Shown here piece by piece: positions 44,637-51,096 of a stretch of 51,096 nucleotides of DNA. This stretch comes from Opitutaceae bacterium (GTDB lineage Bacteria > Verrucomicrobiota > Verrucomicrobiia > Opitutales > Opitutaceae), in contig JAEUHB010000149.1 of the NCBI GenBank assembly GCA_016794665.1, forward strand, positions 1 to 51,096. The letters run 5' to 3'. Under the pieces are notes generated by a model. That model worked only from the letters and a program-made list of their open reading frames with translations. It made no database searches and was not told where the DNA came from. A program made the position numbers and the translations under genes. Within the stretch, counting starts at the first letter, position 1; the number at the start of each line of letters is the position of its first letter.

Positions 44637-47612
44637 TCAGTAGGTGAGGCGCGTGGTGATCGCGAGGCGGCGCGGGGTGTTGAAATAGCCGGCGTAGGCG
44701 AAGGTGCCGTTGGCGGCGCGGATTTGGTAGAGCACGCGCTGTTCGTCGAGGAGGTTGCTCACGTTGACTTGCACGCTGGCGCGCACGAAGCGGTTCACGC
44801 GGAAGCCGTAGGAGGCGAAGAAATCGTTGAGGAAGCGGTTGGGGTAATAGAACATCTTGCGCTTCCCGGCGTCGGCGGAGTCGGTATACATGAAGGCGCG
44901 GTGGTTCTGCTGGAAACTCGACGTGAGTCCGAGGCGCAGGCCACGGAGCCGGCCCTCGGTGAAGGTGTAGGTGTTGACGAGGCTGTAGGAGCGCTCGGCG
45001 TAGCCGGCGGTCTGCTCTCCGGCGCGGCGCACGATGAGCGAGCCGCCCGAGGGCGAGACGAAGCCGAGCTGGTGATCGGTGATGGGCAGGCCGTTGACGC
45101 CGGTGCCGACGCCGGGGGTGAGGAGACCGAGGTTCTGCGCGTTGGTGATCTGGCCGCCTTCGCGGTCGAGGGTGGCGAAGTAGGGGCTGTTGGGATCGCG
45201 CAGCATCGCGAGCGAGAGCGGGATCATCGCGGAGTTCGGATCGGTCGGATCGGACGGCACGGTGAAAGGGGTGACGGCCGAGGTGGGCGTGGCCTTGATG
45301 CCGACGACCTGCTGGCCACCGACCGTGGTGGTGTTGAACTGATCGTTGTAGAACTGGGGCAGGGTGACATCGCTGCGCTCGGAGCCGTTGGCGGTGGCGA
45401 AGTTGATCCGCATTTCCCAACCCTTGAGCGGCTTGGCGGAGAGGGTGACGTTGTAACCGTCGGAGGTCTTGCTGTAGGTGTAGGCATTGCCGCCGAAGCG
45501 GCCGTTGATTCCCGCCGGATCGATGTCATCCCGATTGCCGAAGGTGGCGGTGAAGTTCTGGGCCTCGGACTGGTAGTAGTTGATCGAACCGGAGAGGCGG
45601 CGCTCCCAGAGGTCGAGCTTGAAGCCGATGTCCTTGCTCACGCCTTTGCCCGCGGGCAACGGCTCGTTGAAGAGATCCCTCGTGGTGTCGAAGTTGATTT
45701 TGCCGTTCGACGAGTAGCTGAGCGACATGCGCAGGTCCTTGATCGGGGTGTCGAAGACGGTGCCGAGGTTGAGGCCGTCGTAGGAGATGGGGCCGCGGCG
45801 GATGCCGGTGGCCTTGCGCAGGCCGGTTGCTTCCTCCTTGCGGATACCGGCCATCGTGTCGATTCGGCCGCCCCACCACTCGGAGAAGAGGCTGGCGCCC
45901 CAGCTTTTCTCGTTCGTGTCGTCCATGACGTAGGAGCCGTTGCCGGGGGCGGTGGCGCTGGGGACGCCGGACATGCCCATCGGGTTGGTGGCGGTGGGCG
46001 GCACGGCCCCGGAGTAAACTTGCGGCGCGGATTTGTAGGTGCGGCCGTTGGGGTGCTTGATGGTCTGTGTCGGCCAGTCCTGGCCGCCGAGAATCGTCTC
46101 GGGAAACATCGGCACCCACACGGAGGGCATCAGGTTGCGGCCGGACTCGGCGTTGGTGATCTGCGCGAGGTTTTGGATGATGTTGCCGGACGCGTCGGTC
46201 TCGTAGAAACGCGACGTGTATTGATTCGACCACGATTCCATGTCCTGGCGAAACACGCTCGCCTGATGGCGGCCGAACCACTTGCCGAGGTTTTTTTGGT
46301 AGGCGAGCGCGCCGCGGTAGCCGCGGGCGCCGGTGAAGAAGGGCGTGGCGACAACGGAGGTGTTGAACGCCCACTTCTGCCCGATCTGGCCGGTGACGGG
46401 ATCGACATAGTTGTTGCCGACGGCGCCGGGGGCAAAGACCGTCGTGCTGCTGGCGCGGGGCGCCTCGTTGACGCGCGCGTCGTGGCCGTAGCGCAGCTGG
46501 ATGGCGAGGCCTTCCATGAGCGTCGCCTCGGCGACGACGGACTTGATGCGGTTGAAATAGACGTCGCGGTGATAGGGGCCGACCGCCGAGTCCACTTTGT
46601 CGAGATCGAGGACGCCGCCGGTCAGCGCGACCACCTCCGGGAAGGCGACGAGGTAGCGGGCGCTCTTGTTATCCACGTTGGTGGCGGTGAGGTTGCCGGG
46701 CACGTTGACGATGGGCGCGCCCCGCGGATCGCGCGCGGGTAACTGCCAGGACAGGGGCGCGCGCACAGTCGCAGCCTGGGCGAAGATGGTGTCGCGGCTG
46801 TAGTAGCGATACTCCCCGCGGATCTGGAGGCGCTTCCAGGGTTGGATCGTGGCGGCGATGTGGTAGCCCTCGGCGTAGCGGCCGAGGCCCGGTCGTGAAT
46901 ACTTGGTGTCATCCTTCACGCCGTTGAAGCGGACGGCGAAATATTTTTCGCCGAGCTGCGAATCGACGGTGTAGCGGCGCGAGCCCTCGGAGTCGCCGGT
47001 GGCGCTCCATGTCATGGTGGGCCGGCGGTTGAGGTAGGCGCGCTTCGAGGCGGAGGTGATGACGCCGCCGGCGTCGCCGGAGCCGAAGAGAAGCGAGTTC
47101 GATCCGCCGATGGCCTCGACGCGATCGATGTCAAAGGTGTCGAGCAGCGTGGTGTCGGAGCGCAGGAAGCCGTCACGGCGCGGGTTGTTGATCTGGAGCC
47201 CGCGCATCGTCATCGACTTCGGGTCTTGGCGGTCGCCGTCGACCATGCCGCGGACGTCCTCGCCGCCGTTGATGACCGCGGCGCCGAGGCCGCCGATTTT
47301 CCAGAGCATGTCGGTCATGTCGACCGTGCCCATGTCGTCGAGCATCTGTCGGTTGAAAACCTTGGCGTCGAGCGGGGTTTTGCTGAGCGAGGTGTTGGTG
47401 CCGGTCACAGAGTTGGTGTTGGTGGCGTCGTAGGTGTCGCGGGCATCGTCCTTCACCTCGAAGACGTTGAGGAGGATGGTGTCCTCCTTTGGCGCAGCGA
47501 CGGGTTTGGCGGCGACGGCAGTCGGCGCAATCGCTTGGGCGCGAAGCGCGGGCGCGCCCGCGAGCAACGCCGCGGCAAGGGCAAGGATTCGGGCAGGGTT
47601 GGTCAGGGTCAT
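44637..47612 (-). CDS. TonB-dependent outer-membrane receptor
   Basis: 991 residues from the ATG at 47612, giving a clean signal peptide (I-L-A-L-A-A-A-L-L-A-G-A-P-A-L-R-A-Q-A); the open frame to 48311 is a shadow of the divergent peptidase gene. The plug domain includes F-N-R-Q-M-L-D-D-M, M-T-M-R-G-L-Q-I-N-N and I-D-R-V-E-A-I-G-G-S-N-S-L-L-F-G-S-G. A long barrel follows, ending V-N-V-S-N-L-L-D-E-Q and a terminal aromatic (R-L-T-Y). It differs clearly from the receptor at 30497. It is divergent from the DPP IV gene over 145 bp, which suggests that its cargo is a peptide handled by that enzyme. Confidence 0.95.
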   Translation of the reverse strand: MTLTNPARILALAAALLAGAPALRAQAIAPTAVAAKPVAAPKEDTILLNVFEVKDDARDTYDATNTNSVTGTNTSLSKTPLDAKVFNRQMLDDMGTVDMTDMLWKIGGLGAAVINGGEDVRGMVDGDRQDPKSMTMRGLQINNPRRDGFLRSDTTLLDTFDIDRVEAIGGSNSLLFGSGDAGGVITSASKRAYLNRRPTMTWSATGDSEGSRRYTVDSQLGEKYFAVRFNGVKDDTKYSRPGLGRYAEGYHIAATIQPWKRLQIRGEYRYYSRDTIFAQAATVRAPLSWQLPARDPRGAPIVNVPGNLTATNVDNKSARYLVAFPEVVALTGGVLDLDKVDSAVGPYHRDVYFNRIKSVVAEATLMEGLAIQLRYGHDARVNEAPRASSTTVFAPGAVGNNYVDPVTGQIGQKWAFNTSVVATPFFTGARGYRGALAYQKNLGKWFGRHQASVFRQDMESWSNQYTSRFYETDASGNIIQNLAQITNAESGRNLMPSVWVPMFPETILGGQDWPTQTIKHPNGRTYKSAPQVYSGAVPPTATNPMGMSGVPSATAPGNGSYVMDDTNEKSWGASLFSEWWGGRIDTMAGIRKEEATGLRKATGIRRGPISYDGLNLGTVFDTPIKDLRMSLSYSSNGKINFDTTRDLFNEPLPAGKGVSKDIGFKLDLWERRLSGSINYYQSEAQNFTATFGNRDDIDPAGINGRFGGNAYTYSKTSDGYNVTLSAKPLKGWEMRINFATANGSERSDVTLPQFYNDQFNTTTVGGQQVVGIKATPTSAVTPFTVPSDPTDPNSAMIPLSLAMLRDPNSPYFATLDREGGQITNAQNLGLLTPGVGTGVNGLPITDHQLGFVSPSGGSLIVRRAGEQTAGYAERSYSLVNTYTFTEGRLRGLRLGLTSSFQQNHRAFMYTDSADAGKRKMFYYPNRFLNDFFASYGFRVNRFVRASVQVNVSNLLDEQRVLYQIRAANGTFAYAGYFNTPRRLAITTRLTY

Positions 47613-47757
47613 GGCTAGGGTGGGCGGGGTGGTTAGGAAGAGACGATTTCCCCAAATGAACGCAGGAAAGCAACACCTGTGTCCGCGAGCGCCGCAGAAA
47701 TTGCTGGCGGGAAATACCCGCTGTTCGCGGGTCGCGCCGCGTGGTAGCTTGGTCGGC
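47613..47757. promoter_or_regulatory. Divergent promoter region, receptor versus peptidase operon
   Basis: A 145-bp gap with both starts. GCGGG-AAATA-CCCGC (47707-47721) is a perfect inverted repeat about 40 bp before the peptidase GTG, with another GCGGGT a few bases on. It is a reasonable operator candidate for the peptidase operon. No clear promoter boxes were found. Confidence 0.4.
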
Positions 47758-49983
47758 GTGTTTCCCCTCCGATTCGTCGCGTTTTCCCTCGCTTGCCTGG
47801 CTGTGGCGCTGCCCGCGGCGGACACGCCCAAGCTCCACCGCGGGCCGGTCGAGCCGCACTGGGTCGGCCGCGACGCGCGTTTCTGGTATCGCGTCGACGT
47901 GCCCGACGGCGGCGAGGAATTCCTGATCGTTGATCCCGAGCGCGGGCACCGTGCGCCGGCCTTCGATCCGGCGCGCGCTGCGGCGGCGTTCAAGGAAGCC
48001 GGGCTCGGCGCGATCACGCAGGCGGCGCTGTCGAACGACCTCCGCACACTGACGTTTCGCGCCAATAGCCGCGACTGGACGCTCAACCTCGCGACCTTCG
48101 CCATCTCGGCCACCCTCGGGAAGCCCCCCGCCACCTCCGCGCCTGCGCGGATTTCGGCCGCCGACGAGGAAAGCGACACGCTCCGCATCCGCCGCGCACG
48201 CTCGCCGGATGGCAAATGGGAGGCCTTTGCGCGCGACGACAATCTCTGGGTCCGGGAGACCGCCACCGGCCGCGAGGTGCAGCTCTCGACGGGCGGCACG
48301 GCGGGCAACACCTTCCGCCGAGACGCCTCGCGGGCGCGGATGGTCTCGATGCAGTTCGACCGCGCCGACTACCCCGCGGGCGAGGCCGATGTGCGCTGGT
48401 CGCCCGACTGCCGGCGTCTCGTCGCGATGCAGACGCGCCTGGTCCCGGAGCGCCGCGTGACGCTCGTCGAGTCGAGCCCGGCCGATCAGCTCCAGCCCAA
48501 GGTCTCGTCCTACCCGTATCTCAAACCCGGCGACGAGCTGCCGATCGGCCGGCCGCGGCTCTTCGATGTGGCCGCCGCGCGCGAAATCCCGGTCGACAAC
48601 GCGGCGATGCCCAACCCATGGAGCATCGATGCGGTGCGCTGGATGCCGGACTCGGCGCGGTTTACGTTGGTGCACAACGAACGCGGCCACCAGCTGCTCC
48701 AGCTGCTTGCCGTCGATGCCGCCACGGGCGCGATTAGCGTCGTCGCGGAGGAGCGCAGCCCGACTTTTGTCCACTACTCGCGCGGCGGCCGCCTCACCGA
48801 GCACATCGACGCCACCGGCGAGATCATCTGGCCCAGCGAGCGCGACGGCTGGGTGCACATTTACCTGTTCGATGTCCGGCGTGCCCGGCTGAAAAATCCG
48901 ATCACCCGCGGCGACTGGGTGGTGCGCGCCATCGAGCACATCGATCGCGCGAAGCGCGTCGTGTGGCTCCGCGCCGCCGGCGCCGGCGGCCTTGACGACC
49001 CCTACTACGAGCAACTGTGCCGCGTGAACCTCGACGGCAGCGGGTTCGCCGTGCTCACGCCGGAGGACGGGATGCACACCGTGCGGCTCTCGCCGGATCG
49101 GAAATTCTTCGTCGACACCTGGTCGCGCGTCGACGCCCCGCCGGTCTCGGTGCTCCGCCGCCTCGAGGACGGGATGATCGTGATGCCGCTCGAGACGGCG
49201 GACGCCACCGCGCTGCACGCCGCGCGCGGCCGCTGGCCCGAGCGCTTCGTCGCCAAGGGCCGCGACGGCACGACCGACATCCATGGCATCATCCACCGGC
49301 CGCGCGATTTTTTCCCGGGCAGGAAATATCCCGTCATCGAGCGAATCTACGCCGGGCCGCACGGCTACTTCGTCCCGAAAAATTTCGGCGCCCACGATGC
49401 GCTCGTCGAGCGCGGCTTCATCGTCGTGCAGATCGACGGCATGGGCACGGCGGGCCGCTCGAAAAAGTTCCACGACGTGGCGTGGCGCAACGTCGCGGAT
49501 GCCGGTTTCCCGGACCGCATCGCGTGGCTCAAGGCCGCCGCCGCGAAATTTCCCGAGCTCGATCTCACGCGCGTCGGCATCTACGGGACGAGCGCCGGCG
49601 GCCAGAGCGCGCTCGGCGCGCTGTTGTTCCATGGCGACTTCTACCACGCCGCCGCCAGCGACTGCGGCTGCCACGACAACCGCATGGACAAAATCTGGTG
49701 GAACGAGCAGTGGTTCGGCTGGCCCGTCGGCCCCGAATACGCCGCCAACTCCAACGTGACCCACGCGCACCGTCTCCAGGGAAAGCTCTTCCTCACCGTC
49801 GGCGAAATCGACCGCAACGTCGATCCGTCGAGCACCTACCAGGTCGCCAACGCCCTCGCAAAGGCCGGCAAGGACTTCGAGTATCTCGTCATGCCCGGCG
49901 CCGGCCACGGCGTCTTCCGCACGGCCTACGGCCGCAAGCGCATGGAGGATTTTTTCGTGCGCGTGCTGCAGCCTGCGAAATGA
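47758..49983 (+). CDS. Secreted DPP IV-type prolyl peptidase (S9 family)
   Basis: 741 residues from the GTG at 47758, which directly gives a signal peptide ([18 protein letters not shown]). Residues about 100-490 are the DPP IV-type beta-propeller ([15 protein letters not shown]). Residues about 510-741 are the alpha/beta hydrolase with S612 in G-T-S-A-G-G, D685 in G-E-I-D-R-N-V-D-P and H717 in G-A-G-H-G-V. All catalytic residues are present. Enzymes of this group release X-Pro dipeptides from proline-rich peptides. Its stop overlaps the epimerase start (ATGA), so the three genes to the window edge form one operon. Confidence 0.93.
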   Translation: MFPLRFVAFSLACLAVALPAADTPKLHRGPVEPHWVGRDARFWYRVDVPDGGEEFLIVDPERGHRAPAFDPARAAAAFKEAGLGAITQAALSNDLRTLTFRANSRDWTLNLATFAISATLGKPPATSAPARISAADEESDTLRIRRARSPDGKWEAFARDDNLWVRETATGREVQLSTGGTAGNTFRRDASRARMVSMQFDRADYPAGEADVRWSPDCRRLVAMQTRLVPERRVTLVESSPADQLQPKVSSYPYLKPGDELPIGRPRLFDVAAAREIPVDNAAMPNPWSIDAVRWMPDSARFTLVHNERGHQLLQLLAVDAATGAISVVAEERSPTFVHYSRGGRLTEHIDATGEIIWPSERDGWVHIYLFDVRRARLKNPITRGDWVVRAIEHIDRAKRVVWLRAAGAGGLDDPYYEQLCRVNLDGSGFAVLTPEDGMHTVRLSPDRKFFVDTWSRVDAPPVSVLRRLEDGMIVMPLETADATALHAARGRWPERFVAKGRDGTTDIHGIIHRPRDFFPGRKYPVIERIYAGPHGYFVPKNFGAHDALVERGFIVVQIDGMGTAGRSKKFHDVAWRNVADAGFPDRIAWLKAAAAKFPELDLTRVGIYGTSAGGQSALGALLFHGDFYHAAASDCGCHDNRMDKIWWNEQWFGWPVGPEYAANSNVTHAHRLQGKLFLTVGEIDRNVDPSSTYQVANALAKAGKDFEYLVMPGAGHGVFRTAYGRKRMEDFFVRVLQPAK

Positions 49984-50906
49984 AGCGCATCCGCATCCTC
50001 GACAGCCACACCGGCGGCGAGCCCACACGGCTCGTGCTCGACGGCGGCCCCGATCTCGGAAACGGCCCGCTCGAAGAGCGACTCGCGCGTTTCCAAAAAG
50101 ACTTCGATCGCTGGCGCTCCGCGATTGTCAATGAGCCGCGCGGCTCCGACGTGGTGGTGGGCGCGCTCCTCGTGCCGCCGCACCGCGCGGGCTGCGATCT
50201 CGGCGTGATTTTCTTCAACAACGTCGGCCCGCTCGGCATGTGCGGCCATGGCACCATCGGGCTCGTCGCCTCGCTCGCGCACCTCGGGCGGCTGAGGGCC
50301 GGCCGCGTGGCGATCGACACGCCGGTGGGCGCCGTTTCAGCCGAGCTTCACGCGGATGGCCGCGTGTCGGTGGACAACGTGGTCAGCTATCGAAAGGCAA
50401 AGGACGTCGCGGTGCAGGTGCCTGGCCACGGCGCGGTGCGCGGCGATGTCGCGTGGGGCGGCAACTGGTTCTTCCTCATCGAGGCCCACGGCCTCCAGCT
50501 TGAGCTCGCGCGGGTCGAGCCGCTGGCTGATTTCACGAAGCGCGCGCGCCTCGCGATCAATGCGCAGGGTTTCCCCGAGGTCGATCACATCGAGCTGTTC
50601 GCGCCGACGCCTGCGGGCCTGAGCCGCAACTTCGTCCTCTGCCCCGGCGGCGCCTACGATCGCTCGCCCTGCGGCACCGGCACGAGCGCCAAGCTCGCGT
50701 GCCTCGCCGCCGACGGAAAGCTCGCCGAGGGCGCGGAGTGGACGCAGGAGAGCATCATCGGCAGCCGCTTCACCGGTCGCTTCCGCTGGCACGACCGCGC
50801 GAAGTGCGAGATCGCGCCGACTATTACCGGCGATGCGCACATCTGCGCCGAGGCCACGCTGCTGCTCGACGAGCGCGATCCGTTTTGCTGGGGGATTCGG
50901 GCGTGA
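49980..50906 (+). CDS. Proline racemase family: probable 4-hydroxyproline 2-epimerase
   Basis: 308 residues. Both catalytic cysteines are present: C88 in M-C-G-H-G-T-I-G and C231 in S-P-C-G-T-G-T-S. A dehydratase member would have Thr in place of the first. The start [17 protein letters not shown] is typical of the epimerase branch. The enzyme converts trans-4-hydroxy-L-proline to the cis-D form. Proline itself is the alternative substrate. The gene is co-translated with the peptidase before it and the FAD enzyme after it (GTGA), the expected order for hydroxyproline breakdown. Confidence 0.9.
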   Translation: MKRIRILDSHTGGEPTRLVLDGGPDLGNGPLEERLARFQKDFDRWRSAIVNEPRGSDVVVGALLVPPHRAGCDLGVIFFNNVGPLGMCGHGTIGLVASLAHLGRLRAGRVAIDTPVGAVSAELHADGRVSVDNVVSYRKAKDVAVQVPGHGAVRGDVAWGGNWFFLIEAHGLQLELARVEPLADFTKRARLAINAQGFPEVDHIELFAPTPAGLSRNFVLCPGGAYDRSPCGTGTSAKLACLAADGKLAEGAEWTQESIIGSRFTGRFRWHDRAKCEIAPTITGDAHICAEATLLLDERDPFCWGIRA

Positions 50907-51096
50907 GCCGGGTCGTCGTCCTCGGCGCGGGCATCATCGGTCTCTGCTGCGCCCGCGAGCTGGCGGCGCGCGGCCACTGCGTGACCGTCGTGGAGCGCCT
51001 GCCCGAGGACCGCGACGGTTGTTCGTTCGGCAACGCCGGCATGATTGTGCCGAGCCACTTCATCCCGTTGGCCGCGCCCGGCATGACGGCGCTCGC
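50903..51096 (+). CDS. FAD-dependent D-amino-acid oxidoreductase, 5' part only
   Basis: The first 64 residues are seen, from a GTG at 50903 overlapping the previous stop; the gene runs off the window. The FAD-binding Rossmann motif is clear ([17 protein letters not shown]), with T-V-V-E-R at the end of the second strand and C-S-F-G-N-A-G-M. This is the pattern of DadA-like D-amino-acid dehydrogenases. After an epimerase the expected role is oxidation of cis-4-hydroxy-D-proline, as in known hydroxyproline pathways. Substrate and downstream genes cannot be seen. Confidence 0.85.
   Translation, partial: MSRVVVLGAGIIGLCCARELAARGHCVTVVERLPEDRDGCSFGNAGMIVPSHFIPLAAPGMTAL

Noticed and set aside
47613..48311. 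Upstream extension of the second TonB receptor frame
   Set aside because: It is antisense to the peptidase gene and precedes a clean signal peptide start at 47612.

Overview
The window is about 51 kb of very GC-rich bacterial chromosome with tightly packed genes, many 4-base start/stop overlaps and several GTG or TTG starts. The gene content points to the PVC group and most likely to Verrucomicrobia of the Opitutaceae kind. The clues are a PEP-CTERM/VPDSG-like sorted protein, a TIGR03067-family protein, PVC-type membrane-bound dehydrogenase/cytochrome c fusions, a PmoA-like (DUF6807) fusion, a secreted sulfatase, large TonB-dependent receptors without SusD partners, Tat-exported Gfo/Idh oxidoreductases and a XylR-like AraC regulator. 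This assignment is inferred from gene families; no rRNA or other phylogenetic marker was compared. No tRNA, rRNA, CRISPR array or insertion sequence was found.

Layout. (1) 1-2607: two exported proteins on the minus strand: a large LNGN-repeat/Ig-like protein cut by the window edge, and a PEP-CTERM-like protein. (2) 2806-15701: a divergent signalling island. From a 147-bp central gap (8554-8700) a minus-strand operon runs rmuC > TIGR03067 protein > membrane histidine kinase > response regulator with a pseudo-kinase tail > pseudo-receiver winged-helix regulator. A plus-strand operon runs receiver-histidine kinase > ketosynthase lacking both catalytic histidines > second membrane kinase, a paralogue of the first > GAF kinase with a degenerate ATPase > ANT(6)-like nucleotidyltransferase. 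Nearly all of these genes overlap or almost touch. (3) 15681-20731: an orphan ABC ATPase, then a plus-strand trio: Tat-exported Gfo/Idh oxidoreductase, HEAT-repeat protein and a secreted protein made of two copies of one module. (4) 20778-34907: a catabolic operon (TonB receptor > sulfatase > PmoA-like/PVC cytochrome fusion > ThuA-like/PVC cytochrome fusion > Gfo/Idh) ending in a strong terminator, with a divergent XylR/AraC-type regulator at its head. (5) 35009-42828: a hybrid sensor kinase, a glycine-rich lipoprotein, surE, and rpsO-pnp with clear terminators and a long stem-loop between them, then a DciA/DUF721 gene. (6) 42825-44569: two family 2 glycosyltransferases. (7) 44637-51096: a TonB receptor divergent from a DPP IV-type peptidase, a proline racemase/4-hydroxyproline epimerase and the start of a FAD-dependent D-amino-acid oxidoreductase.

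How the genes may work together. Region 7 reads as uptake and breakdown of proline- or hydroxyproline-rich peptides: import, X-Pro cleavage, epimerisation, then oxidation of the D-form. Region 4 reads as use of a sulfated or otherwise decorated carbohydrate, switched on by a sugar-sensing activator. Region 2 is the least conventional part. Active and catalytically broken two-component proteins are co-transcribed with an altered ketosynthase, which suggests a multi-protein sensor complex whose signal cannot be read from sequence alone.
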